Of a stretch of 64,000 nt of DNA, positions 1-8,336 are shown piece by piece; the stretch's first letter is position 1; every line of letters begins with the position of its first letter. The notes beneath the pieces were generated by a model that ran no database searches, had not been told where the DNA came from, and saw only the letters and a program-made list of their open reading frames with translations. Origin of the DNA: Streptomyces xinghaiensis S187. Its GTDB lineage: Bacteria; Actinomycetota; Actinomycetes; Streptomycetales; Streptomycetaceae. The stretch covers positions 6,230,501 to 6,294,500 of the forward strand of contig NZ_CP023202.1 in assembly GCF_000220705.2 (NCBI RefSeq), in the 5' to 3' direction. Both the position numbers and the translations under genes were made by a program.

Positions 1-317
1 GTGCGGGGCGCTTCCTGGGCCGGTGCCCCGTTCCCGCCCGCGTCCCCGTCCCCGCCCTGGCCGTCGCCGGGGGCCGCGGCCTCGCCCCCGCCCGCCGGCG
101 CGCCGCCCGCCGGGTCCCCGGCCGGCGCGCCCGGGGAGGGCGCACCCGCTCCGCCCGACCCGGGCGCTGCCGGCGCTCCGGCGGCCGGCGGCTGCGCGAC
201 GGAGGTCCGCTCGGCCTCCCACGGCGCGTACGGCATCTTCAGGGCCAGGAGCAGGACGACACCGGAGACGGTGGCGGCGCTGCCCAGGACGACGCGGCGT
301 ATCGGGTGCTTCCTCAT
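1..317 (-). CDS. Membrane-anchored protein, N-terminal part only; possible FMN-binding partner of the reductase
   Basis: Only the first 105 codons are in the window; the gene continues past the left edge. The start ATG (complement of 315-317) lies 31 bases downstream of the reductase stop, so the two are probably one transcript. The protein begins with a basic MRKHPIRR segment and one hydrophobic helix (about residues 9-27), followed by a long Ala/Gly/Pro-rich linker. The folded domain is outside the window. In many Streptomyces genomes a ferric-reductase-like gene is followed by a gene with this N-terminus and a C-terminal FMN-binding domain. That assignment rests on context; the sequence itself shows only a membrane anchor and a flexible linker. 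Confidence 0.55.
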   Translation of the reverse strand, partial: MRKHPIRRVVLGSAATVSGVVLLLALKMPYAPWEAERTSVAQPPAAGAPAAPGSGGAGAPSPGAPAGDPAGGAPAGGGEAAAPGDGQGGDGDAGGNGAPAQEAPR

Positions 318-348
318 GGGTTCTGCTCCGGCTCGCTCTCGCTGTGGC

Positions 349-1830
349 TCACAGCTCGAAGGACTCGTGGTGGATGCGGCGGGCCGGGACCCCGGCCTCG
401 CGCAGGATGGCCTGGAACTCCTCGGCGAGGCCGGGAGGTCCGCACAGGTAGACGTCGTGCTTGGCGATGTCGGGGAGGACGCGGGCCATGCCCTCCGCGG
501 TGATCTGCGGCCGGGTGCCGTCGGGTTCGTTGACGGCGGAGAACAGCTTCGCCTGCCGCCGCGCGGCGATGACGCGCAGTTCGTCCCAGAGCACCAGGTC
601 CTCCTTGCGGCGGGCCCGGTACAGCAGCGTCAGGTCCCCGGGGGCGGCGGGGATCGTCTCGAACAGCGCCCGCATCGGGGTGATCCCGGCCCCGCCCGCG
701 ATCAGCAGGACCTTGGTGCCGCGCCGCCCCTCCTCGCCGCGGGGCCGCTGCCGGCGGGCGGCGGTGAGCGCGCCGTACGGGCCCTCGGCCCAGACCCGGG
801 TGCCGGCGGGGAGGGCGGCCAGGGCGGCGCTGTGGCCGCCCGCCGCCTTGACGGTGATGCGGAGCCGGTCGTCGCGCGGCGTCGCCGACAGGGAGTACGG
901 GTTGGAGGTCCAGCGGAGCCCCGGGGCGAGGAACCGCCAGCGGAAGAACTGCCCCGCCTCGGCGTTCATCCCGTCCAGGTCCCGCCCCGACATGATGACG
1001 GAGGTGACGCCCGCGCCCTCCTCCACCACCGACTCCACCCGCAGCCGGTGGCGCAGGTTGAGCCGGACGGGGGTGATGATCCGGTACCAGAGCATGAGCG
1101 CGGTCACCGTGCCGTACAGCGCGTACCAGGCGGTCTGCGCCGCCGGGACGGCGAGGAACTCGGTGCCGGTGGAGAGCTGGTGCCAGAAGGCGAGGAACAC
1201 GGCGGCGTAGGTCAGCAGGTGCAGGTAGTACCAGAGCTCGTACGGCAGCGTCCGCCGCGCGGCGCCGGCCGAGATGAGGCCGATCACCACCAGCAGCACG
1301 GTGCCGATGGCGGCCTCGATCATGTCGGGGAAGTCGAGGACGACGGTGAGGAACTGGTCGACGAGGCCGGTGCCGGCCTGCTCCGCGTAGCCCCACACGA
1401 TCAGCCCGGTGTGTGCCACGATCAGGCTGATCGTGTAGCGGCCCGCCATCGCGTGCCAGCGGGCCACCCGGTCGGAGCCGATCCGCCGCTCCAGGACCGG
1501 CACCCGGGCCATGAGCAGCACCACCACGGCCGTGGAGTAGCCGGCCAGCAGCCCGGTGATCCGCCCGGCGCCGGTGATCCAGTCGGTGGTCGCCGAGACG
1601 ACCGGGGTGTTGTACCACCACAGGCCCAGCACGGCGAGGGCGCCCGCCCACAGCGCGCCCAGCACGGGCAGGGCGCCGGAACTGCGCGGCCGCATCCGCA
1701 CCTCGGCCCGCCGCCGCGCGGCGCGCCCCACGTCCGCGATCGTCTGGATCCTCGTCTGAGCCGCCGGCGCACCGGTCGCCGACGGTGGTGCCGTCGGCTG
1801 CCTCGTCGATGTCTCAGTGGTGATGCTCAC
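349..1830 (-). CDS. Ferric-reductase-like transmembrane flavoprotein (ferredoxin reductase family)
   Basis: This 493-residue membrane oxidoreductase passes electrons from NAD(P)H through FAD to membrane haem. The N-terminal half has about six hydrophobic helices with the paired histidines expected of the ferric-reductase domain (RWHAMAGRY, VAHTGLI, LWYYLHLL, FWHQLS). The C-terminal half is an FNR-type module: NPYSLSA contacts FAD, GGAGITPMRA is the nucleotide loop, and the end (CGPPGL then HHESFEL) is typical of the family. I chose GTG at 1830 because GGGGAGG sits about seven bases upstream; the frame stays open for 40 more codons without a better start. The downstream partial gene is probably its redox partner. 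The physiological acceptor (Fe3+, quinone or FMN protein) cannot be told from sequence. Confidence 0.88.
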   Translation of the reverse strand: MSITTETSTRQPTAPPSATGAPAAQTRIQTIADVGRAARRRAEVRMRPRSSGALPVLGALWAGALAVLGLWWYNTPVVSATTDWITGAGRITGLLAGYSTAVVVLLMARVPVLERRIGSDRVARWHAMAGRYTISLIVAHTGLIVWGYAEQAGTGLVDQFLTVVLDFPDMIEAAIGTVLLVVIGLISAGAARRTLPYELWYYLHLLTYAAVFLAFWHQLSTGTEFLAVPAAQTAWYALYGTVTALMLWYRIITPVRLNLRHRLRVESVVEEGAGVTSVIMSGRDLDGMNAEAGQFFRWRFLAPGLRWTSNPYSLSATPRDDRLRITVKAAGGHSAALAALPAGTRVWAEGPYGALTAARRQRPRGEEGRRGTKVLLIAGGAGITPMRALFETIPAAPGDLTLLYRARRKEDLVLWDELRVIAARRQAKLFSAVNEPDGTRPQITAEGMARVLPDIAKHDVYLCGPPGLAEEFQAILREAGVPARRIHHESFEL

Positions 1831-2028
1831 GGTCCTGCCTCCCCGCTGCGCCCGGCTACCGGCAGTAGCCCCCGGCCTTCTCCCACCAGTACGGAGGAGA
1901 ACCGCCGGATGCTCAGCGCGGGGGCGAAACGGGCCGTGGCACGGCCGCACACTCCTCCGGCGGGGGTCGTGGCCGTCGGGTGCCGCGCCCTCGTTCCCAG
2001 GAGGCGCCCTGTCACGGGGAGCGCTCCG

Positions 2029-2469
2029 TCAGCCCCCGACTCTCTTCTTCGCGCGCCGGGCGCTCCCCGTGCGCCTCGTTCCGTGGGCGGTGGCGTCCGC
2101 ACCGAGAAGTTGTGACACCCGCTGGAAGGACAACCCCATGACGCGGCCGGCGTCCCGCTGGCTCAGATCCCGGGTGAGGACCTCGGCCGCGCGGCGCATG
2201 GCACGGCGCTCCACCTCGGCGGCTTCCGCGGCGGCCTGCTTGGCGCGCTCCGCTTGTTCCAGCGCCTGCCGCGCCTCTTTCGGCAGTTCGGTCTCGACGG
2301 AGACCTCGATGTCGCCCGGCTCGGCGCCGATCATGACGGCGATGGCCTCCCGCGCGGCTCCCTCCGCCTTGTCGAGCCGCTTGGTCTGGCTGAAGACGCC
2401 TGGCAGAGAGGGCACTTCGAGTGCCCACCAGTCGCCCGCCCGGCGTGCGGTCACACGGTAGGTCTTCAT
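2029..2469 (-). CDS. hicB: HicB-type antitoxin with C-terminal HTH
   Basis: A 146-residue antitoxin expected to bind HicA and repress its own operon. The N-terminus (MKTYRVTARRAGDWWALEVP, then PGVFSQTKRLDKAEGAAREAI) is the degenerate RNase-H-like HicB fold. A long charged helix (about 65-100) leads to a helix-turn-helix around LSQRDAGRVMGLSFQRVSQL, followed by a basic tail. The start ATG overlaps the hicA stop codon in an ATGA (2466-2469), so translation is probably coupled, with toxin first and antitoxin second, the usual HicAB order. Two palindromes upstream of hicA are likely operator sites. Confidence 0.85.
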   Translation of the reverse strand: MKTYRVTARRAGDWWALEVPSLPGVFSQTKRLDKAEGAAREAIAVMIGAEPGDIEVSVETELPKEARQALEQAERAKQAAAEAAEVERRAMRRAAEVLTRDLSQRDAGRVMGLSFQRVSQLLGADATAHGTRRTGSARRAKKRVGG

Positions 2470-2678
2470 CGCCACCACTTCTCTCCGAGTTCCGTTTCCA
2501 GCGCCTTGCAGATGCTCTCTGCCGTGATCTCGTTGATCTCCTTGTGCTTCGGGATGGTCACCGGGGTCGCGCCGCACGTCCACACCTGGTGACTGCCTTT
2601 CTGCCGACGCATCTCGAAGGGGACGTCCTTGGCCTTCGCTGCTTTTCTGACCCTGGCGACCAGGGTCTTGTACTTCAC
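2466..2678 (-). CDS. hicA: HicA-type mRNA interferase toxin
   Basis: A 70-residue dsRBD-like toxin that in its family cleaves mRNA independently of ribosomes. The core RRQKGSHQVWTC carries the catalytic histidine of the GSHxxW motif, and VTIPKHKEINEITAESICKA is the expected C-terminal half. GTG at 2678 (VKYKTLVARVRKAAK) matches the usual HicA N-terminus. GTG at 2708, and a further 20 codons upstream, are also open. No good ribosome-binding site precedes either GTG, so a leaderless start is possible. The stop overlaps hicB by four bases. Confidence 0.82.
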   Translation of the reverse strand: MKYKTLVARVRKAAKAKDVPFEMRRQKGSHQVWTCGATPVTIPKHKEINEITAESICKALETELGEKWWR

Positions 2679-2687
2679 GAGTGTATG

Positions 2688-2731
2688 TCTAGTGTTGCTA
2701 GAACTCACAAGTCTAAAGCCCCTAGACTTGT
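2688..2731 (-). promoter_or_regulatory. Two palindromes upstream of hicA, candidate HicB operators
   Basis: TCTAG-TGTTG-CTAGA lies at 2688-2702. ACAAGTCTA and TAGACTTGT flank AAGCCCC at 2707-2731. The arms are perfect and share the TCTAG/CTAGA core, so they look like two binding sites for one dimeric repressor about 24 bases apart. Position just before the toxin start fits autoregulation by HicB. Confidence 0.5.
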
Positions 2732-2869
2732 TCACTCGAAAGGGTGTGCTGGCCGAGTGACGCGGCACGGAGCGCCGCGCGCGTGCTGGAGCGGGTGCTG
2801 GCGGACGGCCGCTGACCTGCCCCGCGGCGGCAGCCCGGGGCGGTGCCGTGCCACCCCCCCCGGAGCGCG

Positions 2870-2921
2870 TTGACGAAACATACGGTCCAGTGCATACTTA
2901 TACCTGTCAGCGCATGCATCG
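2870..2921 (+). promoter_or_regulatory. argG promoter with candidate ArgR half-sites
   Basis: TTGACG (2870-2875) and CATACT (2893-2898) are 17 bases apart, a good housekeeping-sigma promoter. TGCATA overlaps the -10 at 2891, and GCATGCAT follows just before the AAGGAG site. Streptomyces ARG boxes are built from TGCAT-like half-sites, so arginine repression by ArgR acting on the -10 is likely but inferred. Confidence 0.6.
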
Positions 2922-2934
2922 TAAGGAGAATCCC

Positions 2935-4131
2935 GTGACCGAGCGCGTCGTACTCGCCTACTCGGGCGGCCTTGACACCTCCGTCGCCATCGGCTGGATC
3001 GCCGAGGAGACGGGCGCCGAGGTCATCGCCGTCGCCGTGGACGTCGGCCAGGGCGGTGAGGACCTGGACGTCATCCGCAAGCGTGCGCTGGCGTGCGGCG
3101 CCGTCGAGGCGGAGGTCGCGGACGCCAAGGAGGAGTTCGCCGACGAGTACTGCCTCCCGGCGATCAAGGCCAACGCCCTCTACATGGACCGCTACCCGCT
3201 GGTCTCCGCCCTCTCCCGGCCCACCATCGTCAAGCACCTGGTCGCGGCCGCGAGGAAGCACGGCGCCGGCGTCGTCGCCCACGGCTGCACCGGCAAGGGC
3301 AACGACCAGGTCCGCTTCGAGGCCGGCATCTCCTCCCTCGCCCCCGAGCTCACCTGCATCGCCCCGGTCCGGGACTACGCCATGACCCGGGACAAGGCCA
3401 TCGCCTTCTGCGAGGACAAGAACCTCCCGATCGCCACCACCAAGAAGTCGCCGTACTCCATCGACCAGAACGTCTTCGGGCGGGCCGTCGAGACCGGCTT
3501 CCTGGAGGACATCTGGAACGGGCCGATTGAGGACGTCTACGAGTACACCTCCAACCCGGCCGACCCGCGCGAGGCCGACGAGGTGATCATCACCTTCAAG
3601 CAGGGCGTCCCGGTCGCCATCGACGGCAAGCCCGTCACCGTCCTCCAGGCCATCCAGCAGCTCAACGAGCGCGCCGGGGCCCAGGGCGTCGGCCGGATCG
3701 ACATGGTCGAGGACCGGCTCGTGGGCATCAAGTCCCGGGAGATCTACGAGGCCCCCGGCGCCATCGCGCTGATCACGGCCCACCAGGAGCTGGAGAACGT
3801 CACCGTCGAGCGCGAACTGGCCCGCTACAAGCGGCAGGTCGAGCAGCGCTGGAGCGAGCTGGTCTACGACGGCCTGTGGTTCTCCCCGCTCAAGCGCGCC
3901 CTGGACGGCTTCGTCAACGAGGCCAACGAGCACGTCTCCGGTGACATCCGGATGACCCTGCACGGCGGCCGGGCCGTCGTCACCGGCCGGCGCTCGGAGT
4001 CCTCGCTCTACGACTTCAACCTCGCCACCTACGACACCGGCGACACCTTCGACCAGTCGCTCTCCAAGGGCTTCATCGAGCTCTTCGGGATGAGCTCGAA
4101 GATCGCCGCCAAGCGGGACCTCGCGCAGTAA
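2935..4131 (+). CDS. argG: Argininosuccinate synthase
   Basis: The 398-residue enzyme joins citrulline and aspartate using ATP to make argininosuccinate in the cytoplasm. The ATP-pyrophosphatase loop AYSGGLDTS is at residues 8-16, and the second family signature GCTGKGNDQVRFE follows at about 117-129; KKSPYSIDQN and the C-terminal GGRAVVTGRRS block also fit. Length is normal for the family. The GTG start at 2935 follows AAGGAG by seven bases. argH lies about 170 bases downstream in the same direction after a hairpin, so the two final arginine steps are adjacent but may be separate transcripts. Confidence 0.97.
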   Translation: MTERVVLAYSGGLDTSVAIGWIAEETGAEVIAVAVDVGQGGEDLDVIRKRALACGAVEAEVADAKEEFADEYCLPAIKANALYMDRYPLVSALSRPTIVKHLVAAARKHGAGVVAHGCTGKGNDQVRFEAGISSLAPELTCIAPVRDYAMTRDKAIAFCEDKNLPIATTKKSPYSIDQNVFGRAVETGFLEDIWNGPIEDVYEYTSNPADPREADEVIITFKQGVPVAIDGKPVTVLQAIQQLNERAGAQGVGRIDMVEDRLVGIKSREIYEAPGAIALITAHQELENVTVERELARYKRQVEQRWSELVYDGLWFSPLKRALDGFVNEANEHVSGDIRMTLHGGRAVVTGRRSESSLYDFNLATYDTGDTFDQSLSKGFIELFGMSSKIAAKRDLAQ

Positions 4132-4184
4132 GCGGCTCCCCGCGGACCGGTACGGTCCCGTACCGTACGCACAGCAGGACACCA

Positions 4185-4219
4185 CCGCCTCCGCGCCCCG
4201 CACCGGGTCGCGGAGGCGG
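4185..4219 (+). terminator. Hairpin after argG
   Basis: CCGCCTCCGCG pairs perfectly with CGCGGAGGCGG across a 13-base loop. A smaller stem, GGTACGG/CCGTACC, lies just upstream at 4149-4164. There is no T-run, as is usual for Streptomyces terminators. Confidence 0.5.
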
Positions 4220-4298
4220 CCCGTATCACCGGCATGACCGGGGCGAACGGCATGACCGGCACCACCGGCACACAGCGTCACGCGCACGAGGAGCACCG

Positions 4299-5786
4299 AT
4301 GACCAACGGCCAGCAGCACCCGACCCCGGACGGCGGCGACGTCCGGCTGTGGGGCGGCCGCTTCGCCTCCGGACCGGCGGAGGCCCTGGCCCAGCTGTCG
4401 GCGTCCGTCCACTTCGACTGGCGGCTCGCCCCGTACGACATCGCGGGCTCCCGCGCCCACGCCCGCGTGCTCCGCTCGGCCGGGCTGCTCACCGGCGACG
4501 AGCTGTCCCGGATGCTGGAGGGGCTGGACCGGCTGGAGGCGGACGTCGCCGACGGCTCGTTCACCGGCACCGTCGCCGACGAGGACGTCCACACCGCCCT
4601 GGAACGCGGCCTGCTGGAGCGGCTCGGCCCCGAGCTGGGCGGCAAGCTGCGGGCCGGCCGGTCCCGCAACGACCAGATCGCGACGCTCTTCCGGATGTAC
4701 CTGCGGGACCACGCCCGCATCATCGGCGGCCTGCTCGCCGAGCTCCAGGAGGCCCTCGTCGGACTGGCCGAGGCGCACCCGGCGGTGGCCATGCCCGGCC
4801 GCACCCACCTCCAGCACGCCCAGCCCGTCCTCTTCGCGCACCACGTCCTCGCCCATGTGCAGGCGCTCTCCCGGGACGCGGAGCGGCTGCGGCAGTGGGA
4901 CGACCGCACGGCGGTCTCGCCGTACGGATCGGGCGCGCTGGCCGGGTCCTCCCTGGGTCTGGACCCGGAGGCGGTCGCCACGGACCTGGGCTTCGAGCAC
5001 GGCTCCTCGGCCAACTCCATCGACGGCACGGCCTCCCGCGACTTCGTCGCCGAGTTCGCCTTCATCACGGCGATGATCGGCATCGACCTCTCCCGGATCG
5101 CGGAGGAGGTCATCATCTGGAACACGAAGGAGTTCTCCTTCGTGACCCTGCACGACGCCTTCTCCACCGGTTCGTCGATCATGCCGCAGAAGAAGAACCC
5201 GGACATCGCCGAACTGGCGCGCGGCAAGTCCGGCCGGCTCATCGGCAACCTCACCGGGCTGCTCGCCACCCTCAAGGCGCTGCCGCTCGCCTACAACCGC
5301 GACCTCCAGGAGGACAAGGAGCCGGTCTTCGACTCCTGCGACACCCTGGAGGTCCTGCTCCCCGCCTTCACCGGCATGATGGCGACGCTCACCGTCAACC
5401 GGGAACGGATGGAGGAACTGGCCCCGGCCGGTTTCTCGCTCGCCACCGACATCGCCGAGTGGCTCGTCAAGCGGGGTGTCCCGTTCCGGGTGGCGCACGA
5501 GGTGGCGGGCGAATGCGTCCAGGAGTGCGAGCGGACCGGCATCGAGCTGGACCAGCTGACGGACGAGCAGTTCGCCAAGATCTCCCCGCATCTCACCCCC
5601 GAGGTGCGGAGCGTCCTCAACGTGCCGGGCGCGCTGGCCGCCCGCAACGGCCGCGGCGGTACGGCACCGGAGGCGGTGGCCGTCCAGCTTGCCGGGGTCA
5701 AGGCCGACCTCGCCGTACAGCAGCAGTGGGCGACGGCCAAGGCGACGGCCGAGGCCATGGCCGAGGCGAGCTCCCCGGAGGGCTGA
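4299..5786 (+). CDS. argH: Argininosuccinate lyase
   Basis: This 495-residue enzyme splits argininosuccinate to arginine and fumarate, the last arginine step. It starts with the typical LWGGRFASGPAE, has the ligand segments SRNDQIAT and GRTHLQHAQP, and carries the fumarase/lyase superfamily signature GSSIMPQKKNPD at about 291-302, whose mobile serine loop supplies the catalytic residue. It is slightly longer than most bacterial ArgH because of a short Ala-rich C-terminal tail. ATG at 4299 is preceded by GAGGAG. Confidence 0.97.
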   Translation: MTNGQQHPTPDGGDVRLWGGRFASGPAEALAQLSASVHFDWRLAPYDIAGSRAHARVLRSAGLLTGDELSRMLEGLDRLEADVADGSFTGTVADEDVHTALERGLLERLGPELGGKLRAGRSRNDQIATLFRMYLRDHARIIGGLLAELQEALVGLAEAHPAVAMPGRTHLQHAQPVLFAHHVLAHVQALSRDAERLRQWDDRTAVSPYGSGALAGSSLGLDPEAVATDLGFEHGSSANSIDGTASRDFVAEFAFITAMIGIDLSRIAEEVIIWNTKEFSFVTLHDAFSTGSSIMPQKKNPDIAELARGKSGRLIGNLTGLLATLKALPLAYNRDLQEDKEPVFDSCDTLEVLLPAFTGMMATLTVNRERMEELAPAGFSLATDIAEWLVKRGVPFRVAHEVAGECVQECERTGIELDQLTDEQFAKISPHLTPEVRSVLNVPGALAARNGRGGTAPEAVAVQLAGVKADLAVQQQWATAKATAEAMAEASSPEG

Positions 5787-5824
5787 TCCCGGCCGCTGAT
5801 CCCGGCCGGCCGGGGCGCGGTGCC

Positions 5825-6625
5825 TCAGCCGGTCCGGTCGGCCTGCCGGGCACAGAGCAGGAGCGTGTCCGCGAAGGGCACCCGGAAACCGTCGGGCCGC
5901 GCGCCCTGCCCCGTGCCGCCGGCGCCCTCCTCCCGCTCCGTACCGGTCGGCGACCCGGCGTCCGGGGCTCCGCTCTCGGCGAGTGCCTGGACGACCCAGC
6001 CGGGGACGTCCCGGTCGGCCGTGCAGTCGGTGAACCGCTCGGACCAGGAAGAGGGTTCGGGCGTGTGCTCCACGAAGCTGTCCACCACCAGCCGCCCGTC
6101 CCGCCACACCGCGACCCGGCCCTGGGTCTCACCGCGCTCCTCGAAGACGTGCTCGACGGTGCCGGTGAGACGCCCCGCCGCGTCGTAGTGGACGGCGATG
6201 CCGCTGGGCGGGACGGCCGTCCCCGTGTAGGTGACGCGCGCGACGTGGGAGCCGTCGTCGCGGGCCCGCCAGACCGTCATCGGCGGGACCTCGGGGATAT
6301 GCGCGCCCTGCGGGAGATGCGTGGCGATCAGCCCGGCCCCGATGGCCCGCAGGGTGCGGGCGGCGAGCCGGCGGGCGGCCGGGGAGCCGTCCTCGCGGTA
6401 GCGCTCGCGGAAGGAGCCGTCGGACTCCAGCAGCCACCGGACGGTCCGCGGGAGGACGGTGGCGCGGGCCGCCGCGTGCGCCCGGTCCGGCGCCCGATGC
6501 CCCGTCTGAGGTGACGCACTGGCCGGGGGCCGGCTCCGCCGTTCCTCCGCGGCGGCCGGGTGTGCGGCGGGCAGACCGGTCGCCGTGACGGCGGTCAGTG
6601 TGGTGACGAGGGCGGCGAGGCGCAT
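5825..6625 (-). CDS. Secreted protein of unknown function
   Basis: A 266-residue protein, convergent with argH. Residues 1-26 form a classical signal peptide (MRLAALVTTLTAV then AAHPAAAEE). After a Pro/Arg-rich spacer comes a mostly beta-patterned region (VWRARDDGSHVARVTYTG, VHYDAAGRLTGTVEHVFEE, RVAVWRDGRLVVDSFVEH). Only two cysteines follow the signal (DCTAD and LLCARQ), possibly one disulfide. I do not recognise the family. An exported envelope or extracellular role is all the sequence supports. Confidence 0.7.
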   Translation of the reverse strand: MRLAALVTTLTAVTATGLPAAHPAAAEERRSRPPASASPQTGHRAPDRAHAAARATVLPRTVRWLLESDGSFRERYREDGSPAARRLAARTLRAIGAGLIATHLPQGAHIPEVPPMTVWRARDDGSHVARVTYTGTAVPPSGIAVHYDAAGRLTGTVEHVFEERGETQGRVAVWRDGRLVVDSFVEHTPEPSSWSERFTDCTADRDVPGWVVQALAESGAPDAGSPTGTEREEGAGGTGQGARPDGFRVPFADTLLLCARQADRTG

Positions 6626-6961
6626 CGGGACATCCTCTCGGCCGGGCCGCGGGCGCCCGGCCTGTGGTGGGAGGACCGGCGGACCGGACCGGCGTACGGG
6701 ACAGGACGCTAGTCACGCACCGGCCCAGGCGCTCTCCCGGCTGCTCCGATCCGGCGACGCCCGGCTGCTCCGATCGGCGGCGCCCGGCCCGGCCGCTCCG
6801 GCGCACTCCGGCGCACACCGGTGTGCCGGTCGTGGGTCCCGTACCCACGGCGCCGCTCCCCGGTCGGGTGATTTTTCCGGCGAACCGCGCTGAACGTCCC
6901 CTTCCGGGCCCACAGTCGTGACGGCCGCAACCCGGCGCAACACGACACAAGGGAGTCATTC
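6626..6961. other. Divergent intergenic region with a short direct repeat
   Basis: 336 bases between two divergent exported-protein genes, so it must hold both promoters, but I see no convincing -10/-35 pair. A perfect 16-base direct repeat CCCGGCTGCTCCGATC occurs at 6736-6751 and 6760-6775. No gene is supported here. Confidence 0.5.
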
Positions 6962-7312
6962 ATGCGCAAGCCGCTCATCGCGCTGGCCGCACTCGCACTG
7001 CTCGCGGTGCCCGTCCACGGCACCGCCTCGGCCGCCCCGACCGGCCCGGCCGGCGAGAACGCCCCCTGCTACAACTGGTCCGTCAAGTCCCGCGAGGGCT
7101 ACGCCAACGGGCGGCGCTGCGGATCGAAGGTCCACGGCACGGTCAAGGACACCCGCGCCGACGGCCGCTGCCCGTATGTGCGGGTGAAGACCCAGAAGGG
7201 CTGGTACTTCGACGGTCCCTGGGTCGGCCCCAAGGGCAAGAGCAAGAAGTTCACCATCGACACCCGGGGTGACTTCGCCACCCACTACTACCTGCGGTAC
7301 ATCCACTGCTGA
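6962..7312 (+). CDS. Small secreted four-cysteine protein
   Basis: A 116-residue precursor with a clear signal peptide (MRKPLIALAALALLAV, cleavage probably after ASA near residue 24). The mature part of about 92 residues has four cysteines (APCYNW, GRRCGS, DGRCPY and the C-terminal HC), enough for two disulfides, and is rich in Lys, Gly and aromatics (GWYFDGPWVG, HYYLRYIHC). That looks like a small compact beta fold. Charge is clearly basic. The start follows GGGAG. I do not recognise a characterised family; small secreted streptomycete proteins of this build include inhibitors and SH3-like domains, but that is only a guess. Confidence 0.72.
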   Translation: MRKPLIALAALALLAVPVHGTASAAPTGPAGENAPCYNWSVKSREGYANGRRCGSKVHGTVKDTRADGRCPYVRVKTQKGWYFDGPWVGPKGKSKKFTIDTRGDFATHYYLRYIHC

Positions 7313-7361
7313 CGGCCGCCGGCCCGGAGCCCGGGCGCGCCCGAACGGCGAACGGCGCCCC

Positions 7362-7395
7362 GGCGGCCCCGGCGGGCGGTTCCGCCGGGGCCGCC
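7362..7395. terminator. Bidirectional hairpin between convergent genes
   Basis: GGCGGCCCCGGCGG pairs perfectly with CCGCCGGGGCCGCC (14 bp, six-base loop), between the secreted protein gene and plsC, which converge. Confidence 0.7.
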
Positions 7396-7419
7396 GTCCG
7401 TCGCGCGGGACCGGGGTGG

Positions 7420-8088
7420 TCAGGCCGCCTTCGCCTTGGTGGCGTACATGTCCACGTACTCCTGGCCGGAGAGCCGCATGACCTCGCTCATCACCTCGTC
7501 GGTCACCGCCCGCAGCACATAGCGGTCGCGGTCCATCCCCTCGTACCGGGAGAAGTCCAGCGGCGTGCCGAAGCGGACGGTCACCGGGGCGATCCGGGGC
7601 ATGCCCTTGCCGCCCGGCTGGACCTTGTCGGTGCCGATCATCGCGAACGGGACCACCGGCGCGCCCGTCATCAGCGTGAGCCGGGAGACGCCGGTCCGGC
7701 CCCGGTACAGCCGGCCGTCGGGGGAGCGGGTGCCCTCCGGGTAGATGCCGAAGGCCTTGCCCTCCTCCAGCAGGCGGCGGCCGGTCATCAGCGCGGCGAC
7801 GCCGCCGTGCCCGCCGTCGCGGTCGACGGGGATCATGCCGGACATCCCGAAGAACCAGGCCATGAGCCGGCCCTTGACCCCCTTGCCGGTGACGTACTCG
7901 TCCTTGCCGATGAAGAAGACCTGGCGCTTCATGACGAGCGCGAGGAAGAGCGAGTCGATGAAGGTGACGTGGTTCCCGGCGAGGATGACCGGCCCGGTCG
8001 CGGGGACGTTCTCCGCCCCCTCGACCCGCGGGCGGAACAGGACGCGCACGAGCAATCCGAGAAAAGCCTTGAGCGCAATACGGGACAA
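7420..8088 (-). CDS. 1-acyl-sn-glycerol-3-phosphate acyltransferase (PlsC family)
   Basis: A 222-residue membrane-associated acyltransferase that moves a fatty acyl chain onto lysophosphatidate or a related acceptor. The catalytic HX4D box is HVTFID (His40-Asp45), and the acceptor phosphate motif PEGTRS is at 117-122. The N-terminal amphipathic/hydrophobic segment (LKAFLGLLVRVLF) fits membrane contact. The start is a TTG at 8088 preceded by GGAGGG. A glycerophosphodiesterase is divergent next door, so both neighbours act on glycerophospholipids. Streptomyces carries several PlsC paralogues and I cannot say which this is. Confidence 0.88.
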   Translation of the reverse strand: MSRIALKAFLGLLVRVLFRPRVEGAENVPATGPVILAGNHVTFIDSLFLALVMKRQVFFIGKDEYVTGKGVKGRLMAWFFGMSGMIPVDRDGGHGGVAALMTGRRLLEEGKAFGIYPEGTRSPDGRLYRGRTGVSRLTLMTGAPVVPFAMIGTDKVQPGGKGMPRIAPVTVRFGTPLDFSRYEGMDRDRYVLRAVTDEVMSEVMRLSGQEYVDMYATKAKAA

Positions 8089-8336
8089 CGGGCCCTCCGG
8101 TCTGGTCCTGGTCGTCGGCCGAGACAGCGCGCGCGAAGTTTCCGCATCGCGGGAGTCTGCAGGTGAGTACGGTACTCGCGAGATCCCCGGAGACGCACAT
8201 CCGTCCGGCTCGCGGACGCGGCGAGCCCGAGTGTGTTCGCCCGGTGTTCGGCTTGTGCTCTCCCCCGGGACAGGTATAGCCGCCTACGATCACCCCCGGT
8301 TGTCGGGCAGGTTCACAACAAGAAACAGGGGATCTC

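Noticed and set aside
314..1651. Alternative minus-strand frame within the ferric reductase
   Set aside because: It lies in a different frame of the same strand, gives Arg/Pro/Gly-rich sequence, and the true frame has clear FAD/NAD motifs.
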